NCBI GenBank assembly: GCA_032717465.1
Contig: CM064690.1
Location: 26,804,653-26,868,652 of the forward strand
Direction of reading: 5' to 3'
Length of the DNA: 64,000 nt
Origin: Coenobita brevimanus
Taxonomy: Eukaryota; Arthropoda; Malacostraca; Decapoda; Coenobitidae
Position numbers and translations under genes: made by a program
The notes under the pieces: generated by a model
Databases searched by the model: none
What the model was told of the DNA's origin: nothing
The model's input: only the letters and a program-made list of their open reading frames with translations
Shown here: one piece after another, positions 1-11,807 of the stretch
Position numbering within the stretch: position 1 is the first letter of the stretch
How the letters are laid out: every line of letters begins with the position of its first letter

Positions 1-470
1 AAACTGACGCATTTCTTGTCTCAGTAAAAGAAAAGTGAAATCAGCCTAATCATAATTTACGGAGCGTTTCAAATGTTAGGGAAAATTTACAGCGTAACTA
101 TGAATTCGAATAAATAAAAACGCATTAATGTGCTAAAAAAAAAAAAAAAAGCCAAATTTTTACCGCTATAAGTGACAAAAGAAATATTACCGCCAACATT
201 TAAATGAAAAATCACAAGTAGAAGTAAAAACTATCCCTGTGAAAAGCGTAAAAAAAAAGAGAGAAACCAATCTGTGACATCTGGAAAGGAAAAAAAAAAG
301 GAAAAAAAAAGGCATTTGTGACGTGGAGTTTTCCTTCCTCCAAGCGATCACTCTTGATTTCACGCTCAGGACAGACAGCCTTCCCAGAGTTCACCTTTTC
401 ATTCATTTTCGTCTGCTGTCTTATTGCCTGACAGCCGCTCCGTCCCCTTCAGCATCGGTCACGCCTTACA
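1..470. other. non-coding AT-rich DNA, no feature recognised
   Basis: This stretch is AT-rich with several poly-A runs (about 137-151, 250-258 and 290-310). No exon, RNA gene or transposon is recognisable. The short open frames here lack domain-like composition. Confidence 0.6.
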
Positions 471-472
471 CT

Positions 473-735
473 TTCACCTCCTCCTCCTCAGGGATAGATA
501 CAAGAGGTGTGGAAGATGCTTTGGAATTAATTAAGTCTTCAGAGTACAAGAGGGTTTTGGTTTTATGCACCCTCCCTACAGACAGACGATTTTTTTGTTC
601 TAACACAACGTATATTTTCACCTCCTCCTCGTCCTCCTGTTCCTCCTCCTCCCCCTCCTCTTCTTCTTCCCCCTCCTCCTTCTCCTCCTGGATGGATAAC
701 AAGAGCTGTGGACAATGTTTTTTTTGGAATATACC
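473..735 (+). repeat. duplicated module with TCC-triplet expansion
   Basis: A segment beginning TTCACCTCCTCC occurs at 473 and again at 617. Each copy is followed by GGATRGATA, then an AAGAG-like stretch and TGTGGA (491 and 691 onward). The second copy is stretched by an imperfect (TCC)n/(TTC)n run at about 620-690. The Ser-rich frame at 323-754 and its Glu-rich complement at 466-702 are translations of this repeat and are not called as genes. Confidence 0.7.
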
Positions 736-1480
736 CGGTACTAGAAAATTTTAGAGTAAGGAGGGATTTTAATTTGGTTCACATTAGATCCTTCCAGATG
801 ACTTAATTTGAGATTGTTCGTGCTGAAAGGGTTAGATTTAGCCTTCATTAACTCCTCCACTCTTGTAATTCCTTGTAATATTTGGGGGATGATTTTAGAA
901 TATAATTACATCTCTACAGTGCGATCATGTGTTGTAGTTTTTTTCGCTACATTCAGACGATTTTATTTAACGCTTACAGTCAGGACAACACAAATGTTCT
1001 ATAATAATGCCAGACGATTTTATTCAGCTAAGAGTTACATATACGAGCTTGAAAGAGTTAAATTAGGAGAGAATCTTACACCAGAGGGGTTAGATTTTAG
1101 CTTCGTCAACACTCATGATCTAATACTCACTCCCAGTTCAGTTAGATGCTCTGGTGTTAACTGATATACAACGCTAGAGTCCTCCATACCATGAGGGGGT
1201 TAAAGGAGACGATATTTACACTCTCCAGCTCATTCTCACCATAATTAAATCTGGTGGTGGCTGGAAGAAAATACTGAGGAAGACACGACCACGACTGACC
1301 TAAAACCTACAGTATATCATCGTTTTATTTTCTTTTATTCTTGTTGCCACCAGATGATATTGCCCAGGTAAGGAGAGAATTAAGAATTAAAGAGGTTAAA
1401 TCTAGCCTCCCATTAACACCTTCGCGGTTGTAAATCCCTTGAAGACTGAATAAAATCGTCCGAAGGCAGCAAGAAGAGAG
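580..1480. repeat. cluster of AGACGATTTTATT-family copies (type B)
   Basis: Forward cores lie at 583-597 (degenerate), 954-972 and 1011-1030, and an inverted core at 1443-1462. Between them the companion segment GGTTAGATTTAGCC-like, followed by TTAAC, recurs at about 828, 1085 and 1392. The copies are diverged, so the array is old. No open frame is shared between copies, so this is repeat DNA, not an exon family. Confidence 0.7.
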
Positions 1481-1561
1481 TAAAATACCATGTCATTGGT
1501 GTAAACGAAATAATTAAATCTCAAAGTACAATGACGACTTATTTCAGTTTATATACTTTCT

Positions 1562-1587
1562 TTCTCTCTCTCTCTCTCTCTCTCTCC
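1562..1587 (+). repeat. (CT)n microsatellite
   Basis: A perfect CT dinucleotide tract of about 13 units opens the pyrimidine-rich block that follows. Confidence 0.95.
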
Positions 1588-2156
1588 ACAAATTCCTTCC
1601 CTCTCCCTCCCTTCACTTCCTCCTCCTTCCACTCATTATAACTCGCTCTCATAAAATCATCTTTTCAACCTCCTCTCCCTCCCTCCTCCCCTTCCACTTT
1701 CACTTTCCCATCTCCTCCCCTCGCTCTCCCTTGATACTCTTTCCCCCCTCCACTCCCTCTCCACTTCTTCTTCCCTCCTTCCCTCCCTCCTTATCCAGTT
1801 ACTCGCTCTCAGTGCTCTTTTCACCCTCCCCTCCTTCACTTACTTCCTTCCCTCTTCCTTTTCCCTCCCTCTTTTTCCTCCCTCTTACTGGCTCTCACTT
1901 AATCCTCCCCTCACCCTCCTCCCCTGACTTCACTTATTGCTCTCCTTCTCCCTCTTTCTTCCTCCCTCCCTCTCTCTCCACCTTTCTTCCCCTCTCTCTC
2001 TCCTTCCCTCCTTATCTCCCTCCCTTCCTCTCTCTCTCCTTCTCTCCCTCTCTCTCCCTCCTTCTCTCACTCCCTCCCTCCCTCCCTGCACCTGATCTCT
2101 TCATCATGGGTGTGACGCGACAAGACCTGAACACCGTCTCTGATTCCTCTCTCACC
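1588..2156 (+). repeat. polypyrimidine domain
   Basis: About 570 bp is dominated by TCCC, TTCC and CTCT words on the plus strand with very few purines. Frames through it (1731-2159 plus, 1657-1839 minus) are Ser/Pro/Leu or Arg/Glu rich and are composition artefacts. It switches to a purine-rich block at about 2165. Confidence 0.9.
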
Positions 2157-2169
2157 TGACTGACAGCGC

Positions 2170-2366
2170 CAACTGGAGGCATGGAGAGAAGGGAGGGAGA
2201 GATGGAGAGAAAAAGGGAGAGAAAGTAAAGAGAAGAGAGGGAGAGAAGGGGGTAAGAAGGGCGGGAGAGAGGGAAAGGAGAGAGAAGGAGGGATAGTAAG
2301 AGGAAAAGATAAGGAGTGAAAAAGTAGAGGAAAGAGTTAATAAGAAACAGAGGTAGAAAATGGACT

Positions 2367-2426
<60 letters not shown>
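2170..2426 (+). repeat. polypurine block ending in (GA)n
   Basis: GGGAGA-type purine words run to about 2370 and pass into a perfect (GA)n tract at 2373-2426. With the preceding pyrimidine domain this makes a strand-composition inversion at about 2160. Confidence 0.9.
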
Positions 2427-2430
<4 letters not shown>

Positions 2431-2743
2431 CTTTGAAAGAGTGAGTCAAAGGCTGCGTATAAGAAGAAATTTGTAAACACACAAAAGTAAAATGAGAAGG
2501 GAAGATGATGGAAGAGATGCCAGGAAAGACGTAGAAGGAAAAAGAAGCAAGAGATGAAGAAGAATGTGAGGCTGAGAGATGATGAAGAAGCGATGAAAAT
2601 ATTTAACAGTAAAAGACAGAACAGAAGATGTATAGTAAGACAACGCTAAAGTTTTTTTTATTTTTTATAACTTCTCAGCTGCCTTTAGACGTTTGTTGGA
2701 CTGTTGGGGTTAAGGGAAAGGGCTGTCTAGTCTATGGCCAGAG

Positions 2744-2747
<4 letters not shown>

Positions 2748-2800
<53 letters not shown>
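2748..2800 (+). repeat. (AC)n microsatellite
   Basis: Perfect AC tract of about 26 units. Confidence 0.97.
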
Positions 2801-2803
<3 letters not shown>

Positions 2804-2907
2804 CAATCTTCTGTTACAATATATTTTCCTTTTTCACCCTATCTGTTCATTTTTCCATATATTTGTATCGTTTCACACATCCTTAAACCAAACCACTTCC
2901 ATTCCCT

Positions 2908-3535
2908 ACCACCACCACCACCACCATGAAGGCGCTAACACAACCACCACCATCAGCACCATCACTATCAGTCACCACTATCAACACCACCCCTACCGTA
3001 GTAACTATCTTCAACACCATCACTATCACAATCACCACCATCATCAATGCTACAATCATAAACGCTACCATCATCATCTACTACAGTCACCACCATCAAC
3101 ACCATCCCTACCATAATCATCATCAACACCATCACTACCACAATCACCATCATCAATATCATCCATGCCACAATCATCATCGCTACCACCATCACCCACT
3201 ACAATCACCACACCTAACAATACCATGACTACCACATCCACCACTGAAATCACCACCACCATCACTACCACAGTTGCGCCCCTCTACCTCTCCTTACCAC
3301 CACCACCACAGCAGACATCACCACAGATGCCATAGTTACAACCACTCCTGCCTATTCCCCTACCACCATAATTAACAACAACAACAATAACTACTACAAC
3401 TACCACTATTATTATTATTATTATTATTATTATCATTATTATTATTACAACTACTACTACTACTACTATTGCCACCACCACAACCACCACCACCATCACA
3501 ACCACTACTACCACCACTACAACAACCATCCCTCA
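2908..3535 (+). repeat. CAC/CAT/ACT trinucleotide-rich domain with (ATT)n
   Basis: About 630 bp of imperfect CAC, CAT, ATC and ACT triplets with A/C-rich interruptions. A cleaner (ATT)n run lies at about 3402-3448. Frames give His/Thr/Ile runs on plus and Val/Met/Asp runs on minus. The triplets drift in phase, arguing against a His-rich coding exon. Confidence 0.9.
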
Positions 3536-3752
3536 TTCCCTGCCACACCCACTACATCCTTCCACCCTCTTTCGTATTCCAAATTTATTCACCTTTCTTC
3601 TAAATCAATCAGTCTGCCGCCCTAAAGGTAGTGTTTATGGAAATGAAGGTTAATGGAATTGTCAGAAGTGTTCAACCTCTGGGAGACACCTTGAAGAGGG
3701 TGAGAGGGGCGGGGAAGAGCAGGAAGAGGAGGAGGAGGAGGAAGAGGAAAGG

Positions 3753-3755
<3 letters not shown>

Positions 3756-3841
<86 letters not shown>

Positions 3842-3842
3842 A
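3756..3842 (+). repeat. compound (GA)n(GT)n microsatellite
   Basis: A GGA-rich lead-in passes to (GA)n at 3756-3814 and directly to (GT)n at 3814-3842. Confidence 0.97.
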
Positions 3843-3844
3843 TC

Positions 3845-4920
3845 AACCAATCAAATGATTATATAAACCAGTAACATGGAATATCAGAAATCAACACAGA
3901 TACAAGTTAGATAGTTATAGTGATCATTTTTAATTCTTTCACTACAATGATTAGATTAAAAAGGAAATACAGCTAAAGTGAAAAAATATCGCATGTTTTT
4001 CTATACGTGGCTACAAATATACAGTGACAGATGGATGGGAAGATAAACAGATTCAGGCAGAACGATCGATAGCTGGACAGACATCAATGAATTTTTAGAC
4101 AATCGTTTTCCCTAAAGATTTCTCTCGTTTGGCCCTCTCTTTGTTGGGGCAGCTTTGATATTCTTTTCTGGCTAACACCAGACGATAATATTTACCTGAG
4201 AGTACGTCACACGAGCCCAAGAAAGTCCAACTTACAACACCAACCATAAAGTCCTTGGGGTATTCTTCACCTACATATCTCTATTTAAAACTAGCAGTAA
4301 CAAGCATATATCAATCCACTGCGGTAAAATAACATGATATTTCGGTACTGCCGCTTGATATACCCGAGCTGGCTAAGAGACAAAAGGATCATTAAGTGTT
4401 AATTATAAGACTGTGAGAGCACTGATGATAAACCTGTGGGATTATGTCTATACAAAGAAAAATTCCTCTACGTTGTTCACTCCAGCAAAATATATATATC
4501 TGCTTACCGCTAAACGAATTATTTTTCTGCAACAGTATTGGTAACGTACACGAAAAAAAGCTGTGAAATTAATTGGATAAATGGAATCATCGGCTACCCA
4601 CAAATTAACTAGATGTCTGACTGAAACTGGTAAGTAAAAAAACAGTTCTCAAAACGATATACAAAACACTGCTTTTTCCATAATGGCAACCCTGATATTC
4701 ATTATGGTTCTGTCAATTTAAAACACACACAACATACGCTAAAAAAAATCATATATATATTGGAGTACACTTTTTCAAAATCTACCTGGGAAAAGGTTGG
4801 TAGTGACAGACAGGTAAAAAAAAAAAAAAAAGGGGAGGAAAAACAAATCATGGGATCAGACGAATAAATATTTAACTCTTACAAATCAAAATGGCTTTCT
4901 TTTTTTTTTTAGCCTTTTAC
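3845..4920. other. AT-rich DNA without a gene; one degenerate family core
   Basis: The only structured element is a decayed family core (CCAGACGATAATATTTACC-like) at about 4179-4197, with nearby GAGAGTACGTCACACGAGCC resembling the type A tail. Poly-A/T runs occur at 4817-4831 and 4898-4910. No exon is recognised. Confidence 0.5.
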
Positions 4921-5200
4921 TTTTTAACAGAATGACAAACACACATATTTTTTTTTTACCCAACAACTCAGTCCTACAGGTGAAATAGGGACAGGTAAGG
5001 GTCGAGTCGCGCACCCCCAATTTGAGGGAAAAATTGGAGGAAATGGGACAAGAGGGGAGAAAGTTGGATGGAGCCGTGAAGGGTGTGGAAGTGGTGTTGT
5101 TGGAGGGAGTGTGTGTAATTGGCTATGTGTAGTTTGGGGTGTCCTTGTGAGTGGGCCCAAAACAAGGGGGGTGTGAGGAAGTGAGAGAGGTGTGTGAAAA

Positions 5201-5202
<2 letters not shown>

Positions 5203-5258
<56 letters not shown>

Positions 5259-5264
5259 TGTGTG
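5203..5264 (+). repeat. (GA)n(GT)n microsatellite
   Basis: (GA)n at 5203-5256 passes into a short (GT)n. The flanks carry further GTGAG/GTGTG words over about 5100-5400, which create the minus-strand His/Ser/Leu frames. Confidence 0.95.
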
Positions 5265-5496
5265 AGGTGTGTGAAATGAGTGAGCTGTGTGAAAAAAAAT
5301 AAAATGAGTTGTGCGACAAAAGGGTGGGTGGATAAGAGTGAGCACATGAGTGAAAAAAGAAAAAAATGAGTGATACTGGGAGTGGGTGAGGTACGGTGAA
5401 AGTGAAAGATAAAGAAAGTTAGACACTGCTACGAAAGTGAGTCTCAATGAGTTACACTGAGAATAAAAATGAGAAAAAGAGAATCATTAAACATTC

Positions 5497-5499
<3 letters not shown>

Positions 5500-5573
<74 letters not shown>
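5500..5573 (+). repeat. (GA)n microsatellite
   Basis: Perfect GA tract of about 37 units. Confidence 0.97.
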
Positions 5574-5576
<3 letters not shown>

Positions 5577-5649
5577 AACAGTGATGGAAATAACGAGTTT
5601 AATACGAAGTCCAATCACACACAGCGAGTAGTTGTTGACAAAAGCAAAA

Positions 5650-5675
5650 CACACACACACACACACACACACACA
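5650..5675 (+). repeat. (AC)n microsatellite
   Basis: Short perfect AC tract. Confidence 0.95.
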
Positions 5676-5874
5676 ATAAAAACAAATAAATCTTATAACA
5701 CTAAGCGTACATGGACTAAAAAAAAAGGCGAAAAATATTAACGAAAAATGTGTCAAGCTGGAACAAGGACAAAATAAAAAAGAAGCAAAATTTTACCGAG
5801 GTCACAAAATGAAACAAAAAAAATCATATGCAAAGAAAAAAAAAATGAAGCGAGCAATTACAAAATCAGGTCCA

Positions 5875-6117
5875 CCACAATACAAACCCCTGACAACAAC
5901 AACAAAACAACAACAACAACAATATACACAAAACCTATTAAAAACAACAATGAAAACGAAATCCGCCAAAACACAGCAACAAGAAAAACAAAAACAGCAA
6001 TTAACATCCAGACAGAAATAACCTGAAAATGAGAGACAAAAACACCAAACAAACAGACAACAGTCCAATGATACCACAACCACCACCACCACTACCACCA
6101 CCACCACTATCACCACC

Positions 6118-6149
<32 letters not shown>

Positions 6150-6175
6150 CGACAACAGCAGCAACAACAACAGAT
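5875..6175 (+). repeat. CAA/CAC trinucleotide-rich segment
   Basis: Interrupted CAA, ACA and CAC triplets (CAA mainly 5895-5990 and 6130-6175, CAC 6075-6132). The opposite strand reads as Val/Cys/Phe runs. Confidence 0.85.
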
Positions 6176-6232
6176 AAAAACAGAAATAGTAAAAAGAAAA
6201 GAATAAGCAATATAACGATAATATTCCGTCAC

Positions 6233-6233
<1 letters not shown>

Positions 6234-6296
<63 letters not shown>
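6234..6296 (+). repeat. (AC)n microsatellite
   Basis: Perfect AC tract of about 31 units. Confidence 0.97.
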
Positions 6297-6297
<1 letters not shown>

Positions 6298-6309
6298 CTT
6301 TCATCAACA

Positions 6310-6492
6310 CACACATACTTAGGGAGTGCATGCAAATCCCGCCCGTTTCGCCATTGCGCCGTAAGGTCGAAAAACACATAGGGAAATCAGGTCAACATGG
6401 CCCTTATGGAATCTGGCTTGTTTACCGTTGCGATGAACCACCCATAGGACTGGCCATCGCTTCAACCCTCTTTGTTAATTGGGTGGTTTGCT

Positions 6493-6495
<3 letters not shown>
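6310..6495. other. non-repetitive moderate-GC segment
   Basis: This 185-bp island between microsatellites is not low complexity. I see no conserved protein, tRNA fold or family core in it. Confidence 0.4.

Positions 6496-6496
<1 letters not shown>

Positions 6497-6578
<82 letters not shown>
6497..6578 (+). repeat. compound (CT)n(CA)n microsatellite
   Basis: A C-run leads into (CT)n at about 6501-6532 and then (CA)n at about 6532-6578. Confidence 0.97.
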
Positions 6579-6581
<3 letters not shown>

Positions 6582-6677
6582 TGCACACAAAGGAGAATTT
6601 CGGAGTAATCCCACTTTTTTTTTTTTTAAGCATTTAGAAAGACTAAGAGAAAGATTATGATTTTCCTCCTCTCCCCC

Positions 6678-6679
<2 letters not shown>

Positions 6680-6721
<42 letters not shown>
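6680..6721 (+). repeat. (CT)n microsatellite
   Basis: Perfect CT tract of about 20 units. Confidence 0.96.
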
Positions 6722-6724
<3 letters not shown>

Positions 6725-6767
6725 ATTAACTAAGTCAGTAAGGGGTATGAGTAATTCGCTCCACTTG

Positions 6768-7420
6768 CCATATGGGTAATGGGAAGATAGAATTGGGATT
6801 GGGTGGGAAGTGGGTGTGGACTGGGAGGGATGAAGTGAGGAATGGGTGAGGATTTAAGGGATGAAGTGAGGAACGGGTGGCCATTGGGAGGGATGAAGTT
6901 AGGAATGGTGGGCATTGGGAGGGATGAAGTTAGGAATGGGTGGGAATTGGGAGGGATGAAGTTAGGAATGGGTGGGAATTGGGAGGGATGAAGTTAGGAA
7001 TGGGTGGGAATTGGGAGGGATGAAGTTAGGAATGGGTGGGAATTGGGAGGGATGAAGTTAGGAATGGGTGGGAATTGGGAGGGTTGAAGTTAGGAATGGG
7101 TGGGAATTGGGAGGGTTGAAGTTAGGAATTGGTGGGAATTGGGAGGGATGAAATTAGGAATGGGTGGGCATTGGGAGGGATGAAGTTAGGAATGGGTGAG
7201 GACTGGGAGGGACGAAGTGAAGAATGGGCGAGGATTGGGAGGGATGAAGTGAGGAGTTAGTGAGGATTGGGAGAGATGAAGCAGTGCAAGGATGGGGATT
7301 GGGAGGGATGTAGATGTGAATGGGTCTGGATGGGGAGGGATAAAATTGTGAATGGGTGGGGATTGGGAGGGATAAACTGAGGATGTATAGGGAATGAGGT
7401 GGCTGAAGTTAGGAATGGGG
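6768..7420 (+). repeat. 32-bp minisatellite array
   Basis: The unit reads GGGAGGGATGAAGTTAGGAA followed by TGGGTGGGAATT. It recurs every 32 bp almost identically between about 6930 and 7190 and more loosely on both sides, roughly 19-20 units in all. Near-identity in the middle with decayed edges is typical of unequal-exchange homogenisation. Thirty-two is not a multiple of three and no frame stays open, so it is not coding. Confidence 0.9.
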
Positions 7421-7720
7421 GGGGGACAAGGATGTGATGAGGACAGTCAGAATGGGGGGAAGACCATAGCTGTGAATGGGGGAATGGGTGGAGGCTGTTG
7501 GTATTGGCCTGGAAATGGGTGCAGATGATTAGGAAACCGATTTAAGCAATAGACTGGGAATAGGTGGGGATTTGATAAGGGATGGGGAAGGAATAGGCGA
7601 TTTTACTCTAACTTAAAGGGAGAGGAGAACCCATCGTAGTGAAGGAGTTATAAATATCGCTTAATACTCTGCAAAGGGGTTTTCTCTGTTGAATAAAAAT
7701 ACGAGCTTTAATACTCCTCT
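7420..7720. other. G-rich decayed flank of the minisatellite
   Basis: GGGG- and GGAA-rich DNA that fades from the 32-bp array. It ends in a weak type B-like stretch (GTTGAATAAAAATACGAGC at about 7689). No gene seen. Confidence 0.5.
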
Positions 7721-7724
7721 CATG

Positions 7725-7800
7725 GTCTGGTTAACTCAACTATTCTCTCCCAACTAACGTCAGACGATTTCATTCAGCTCTGTGTAATTAAATCGTATGG
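7725..7800 (+). repeat. AGACGATTTTATT-family copy, type A
   Basis: An upstream CCTCTCATGGTCTGG-like segment at about 7726, then CCAACTAACGT, is followed by the core at 7761-7779 with one change (TTTCATT for TTTTATT). The order matches the better copies at 11.8 kb. Confidence 0.75.
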
Positions 7801-8463
7801 GGTCACCGCGTCTAACATAACTAGGTACAATTACCTTAGTCGAAGGTAACAGTAACGCAGAAGTAACATGAGAGGTACAGTTGTGGACATTTGTACAGGG
7901 TGTCTGAGGAAATGTATACTAAACTCCGGGATGTTATTCTTAGTATAATTTTCAGTAGTAAATGTATACCAACACAGGTTTACTCTCCAATCGTCATGGA
8001 GCTACAGTCGGGGATTATCCTCACGGGTGACTTACGAGGGGAGTCCATTCTCGTCCCTAAAGTCAGCAGTAACTGTTAAATCATCGAAAAGTAAACTGAT
8101 AACACTTATGACTCAAAATCAACTCAAGTATAATCTCCAAAAGAAACACACGCATTTTCTGATCCATTCTGTACCTCCATCTGCTTCATTACGATAATTA
8201 CGGAAACGGTGAGCAATAACTTTCGAAAATCAGTATTGTGTATTGCGGAACTCGCCAAATCTTTTTAGAAATCCCTGGAAAGTTTCATAATAGTTCCGGC
8301 AAAGGGGGGCGATTTTAATGTCCCCCTGCGTACAATTGCATGGTATTATCGTCACGCTTCTTGGTAACGAAACCCAGTGTAACGCAATGTAACGCTTTGT
8401 AACGTTTTGGCTGAACAGAACGCACATTTAACCTCCAAACAAGAGAGGGAGTACGAAGAAGTG
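7800..8463. other. no gene recognised; short GTAACG repeats
   Basis: Mixed-composition DNA. TGTAACGC/TGTAACGT words repeat at about 8378-8408. Short frames at 7891-8079 and 8230-8427 show no family resemblance and no supporting exon signals. Confidence 0.45.
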
Positions 8464-8800
8464 GCCTCCAAAACTCACTTCTCTACACAGCGCTACACCT
8501 CCTCTCAACCCTTCCACGACGAGAGGTCTCCCAAAAGCTAAATAAAATCGTCTTTCAGTGGCATGAGCAACAATAACCCTCATGTAGTCTCTAAAAATAC
8601 AGGAAATACAAAAAAGCAGCCTTCAAAACTCACTTCTCGTCAGCACACAAAGCCATACGTCTTCCATAAACGAAAAAACACTCACCAGTCCCTCCAATAC
8701 TCCTAACGCCAGACGATTTTATTCAGCCGAAAGTGCGTCACAGAAACCTAAATCACACACACACACACACATACACAACTTCCAGAACTCACTTCTATAT
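8464..8800. repeat. 155-160-bp repeat carrying family cores
   Basis: A segment close to AAAACTCACTTCTC recurs at about 8470, 8625 and 8783 (a spacing of 155-160 bp). Between copies sit an inverted family core at 8536-8553 and a forward core at 8709-8728, the latter followed by GTGCGTCACAGA as in type A. A short (AC)n lies at 8754-8771. Confidence 0.7.
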
Positions 8801-9052
8801 ACAATTTTCACTGCCAGACACAACAAAAATCGCCGCAAAACCTTAAACCCAAGGACAATGGCGCTCAAATTCGAACACGCACAGGACACAAAAACCTAAG
8901 GCGGGTTGGTGGAACTGTATGACGGTTCCGTGGGGGTGGGTGGGTTCGTACGTACTGCGTTTAACTCGGCTTGTAATCACCGAAATATCTTACATTCAAG
9001 GAACAGGGCAATACTACCAAGGACGGAGCACAAGAACAAAGAGTAAGATATG

Positions 9053-9745
<693 letters not shown>

Positions 9746-9749
9746 TCTG

Positions 9750-10015
9750 ACTCTTGCAAAAATCAACGAAAATTATTACAAATCTAAAGCAAAAAGGCAC
9801 AAGGAGACACTATACCTTCGCGTCCTTGTTTTCTCCTTATGAGGTGTTGTGGTGGACACAGCTACACCCGGTGGATGCTTGGTATGCTGGTATCAAGGCG
9901 TAATTATAACAGATTTCGCACCGACATTTCCATAAGCAGATCAATCTCGCACCCAGGTACTGTTTCGCGTCAGACACACGAGCAGAAGAAGCATCAATCA
10001 CTGACTGAGAGGAGT
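9750..10015. other. no gene recognised
   Basis: Non-repetitive moderate-GC DNA. The 88-aa frame at 9839-10105 runs into the following tandem repeat and has no recognisable domain. Confidence 0.4.
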
Positions 10016-10018
10016 GAC

Positions 10019-10150
10019 AGCGAAGCAGCAGCCAGATGCTCACCTCCCGCGTGCGTGGAGTTCGGACCTTGCGAAGCAGTAGTCAGATGCTCACCCCCTG
10101 CGTAAGTGGAGTTCGAACCTAGCGAAGCAGTAGCCAGACGCTCACTTATC
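10019..10150 (-). repeat. 53-bp tandem repeat with tRNA B-box-like word
   Basis: A unit starting GCGAAGCAGTAGCCAGATGC and ending GTGGAGTTCGAACCT is repeated two and a half times (starts at about 10020, 10071 and 10123). On the minus strand each full unit contains a word close to AGGTTCGAACTCC, similar to a pol III B box but with one extra base. No matching A box with tRNA spacing is clear, so a SINE origin is only possible. Confidence 0.7.
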
Positions 10151-10154
10151 TGGC

Positions 10155-11155
10155 AAGAATGTGGGGAAGTTTGGGGGCGTTGGGTTGTTTGGGCTAACCT
10201 ATTCCCCTAACTCTTCTACTCCCATACACATTCTCTCCCTCCCCCTCTTATACACAGTTACCCCGGACAGGTTAGGGACACGATGCTGCTTCGATAACAC
10301 CCCTCACACACGCGAGCAATAGTTGTGGTTCATCTTTCAATCCTACTTCTGCCTGGTTTGGGGCCTTGTCAGACTGGGATGACACTGATACTCGTGTAGG
10401 CTAGTGAAGCTTCGAACCATCAGCAGCAGACCTTTGTTCGGCTTGAATCTCTGGCTACGTCATCCGCGCAGCCATGGGTATGGGGTAACAGATGATCAGA
10501 AACTATCGGACACCAGAACTGGAGATCATCAATGGGAACCCCCGATATTCTGCATTATTTTGGGAACACATGATCGAAAGTGAAAGAAATATGACCCTTC
10601 TGCCTCGTTACTTATTTTATGAAAAACGGAATGCAGCCTGACTATTTCTTGTCCTCACACGTGGTTTAAATGTACTTACAGCTTCCTTTGGCGTGTGAGC
10701 TTAGCATCAAAATGAAAAGTTCGCCAATACTTCCCTGCCGGCTGTAGTGATGGAAGGTGTTACACGAAATATTTTTACGTGATGTCGGCAGGAAACACTA
10801 GACAAAAAGAGTATGAAAAGGAAAGACACTATTAGACGTTTGGAGGGAATGAAAAATATAGAAGGTAGGACACAACGCTTGCAAGGGATTGTCGGGGAAC
10901 TTTTGCTGTTTATGGTTCCTGCTTGTGGTGGTGTCGCTGAGGAAGAAGACATAATAACTCCTTCATATCAGCACACCAAACTGCCACACATTTAGATTTG
11001 TGGGGCAGGTGGAGTAGTTCAACACTTCTCCTTCATCTCTTCTTACCTCTTATGTTAATTTTCTTCACAGTTTCTTATCCTTTCAAAATATGGTTATTTT
11101 ACCTATATTGTTAATTAGTTTTTTTCTCACCCTTTAATATACACTTATTTCGCTC
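10155..11155. other. no gene recognised
   Basis: About 1 kb of mostly non-repetitive DNA. Frames at 10707-10952 minus and 10813-10995 plus overlap on opposite strands and neither resembles a known family. An undetected short exon or decayed transposon cannot be excluded. Confidence 0.4.
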
Positions 11156-11158
11156 CCT

Positions 11159-11280
11159 CCTCTCTCTCTCTCTCTCTCTCTCTCTCAATCCCATTTCTTG
11201 ACTCCCTTCCTTTTCTCCCTCTGCTCCTCCAATCCCCCCTCCTCCCTCCCTCCCCTACCTTCCCTCCCTCCGACCACACA
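11159..11280 (+). repeat. (CT)n and pyrimidine-rich segment
   Basis: (CT)n at about 11160-11186 followed by TCCC-rich DNA to about 11275. Confidence 0.93.
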
Positions 11281-11377
11281 GGGAGAATGACACGCCGCGC
11301 AACACCCTCCCTCATCACTTCTCATTGGCAGGGAGAGTGAGGGTACCCGCCTCTACCTCTCTCTCTCTCCCCCATCA

Positions 11378-11379
<2 letters not shown>

Positions 11380-11443
<64 letters not shown>
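11380..11443 (+). repeat. (GT)n microsatellite
   Basis: Perfect GT tract of about 31 units. Confidence 0.97.
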
Positions 11444-11445
<2 letters not shown>

Positions 11446-11500
11446 AGTATGTGTGTATGTATCTACTTATCTATCAGTTCATCCATCCAATCATTCTCTC

Positions 11501-11502
<2 letters not shown>

Positions 11503-11533
<31 letters not shown>
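11503..11533 (+). repeat. (CT)n microsatellite
   Basis: Perfect CT tract immediately upstream of the family cluster. Confidence 0.96.
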
Positions 11534-11534
<1 letters not shown>

Positions 11535-11720
11535 GACGGAAGCCACTCCTAAGCTGAACATAATCGCGCGCCGGAAGCAAGCGTGAATTAGTTAACGATT
11601 CCTCACGTCCTGAATTGTTACTGAGGAATTTATGTTTTATCTTTTACATGACGGGATGCCACTCCTAAGATGAATAAAATCGTCTGGCGGCAGCACAAAG
11701 GAAATGCCTCCGACGATTTG
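11535..11720 (-). repeat. two tandem inverted-orientation family copies (116-bp period)
   Basis: The segment GCCACTCCTAAG plus core occurs at about 11541-11566 (decayed core) and again at 11657-11687 (good core, AAGATGAATAAAATCGTCTG-like), 116 bp apart. This shows that the family spreads or expands locally as tandem units. Confidence 0.8.
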
Positions 11721-11807
11721 GCGCGTCCTGAAGGTACTGGGTTAATCTTGCTACTAATTCACATCGCTGACTCGATCCCAGTGCTCATCCCCAGTCCCCG
11801 TTAACCC

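Noticed and set aside
2628..3195. His-rich frames resembling histidine-rich proteins
   Set aside because: CAC/CAT triplet drift with phase changes and an (AC)n in the same frame.
6930..7190. GTTAGG words as arthropod telomere (TTAGG)n
   Set aside because: The word occurs once per 32-bp minisatellite unit and is never tandem by itself.
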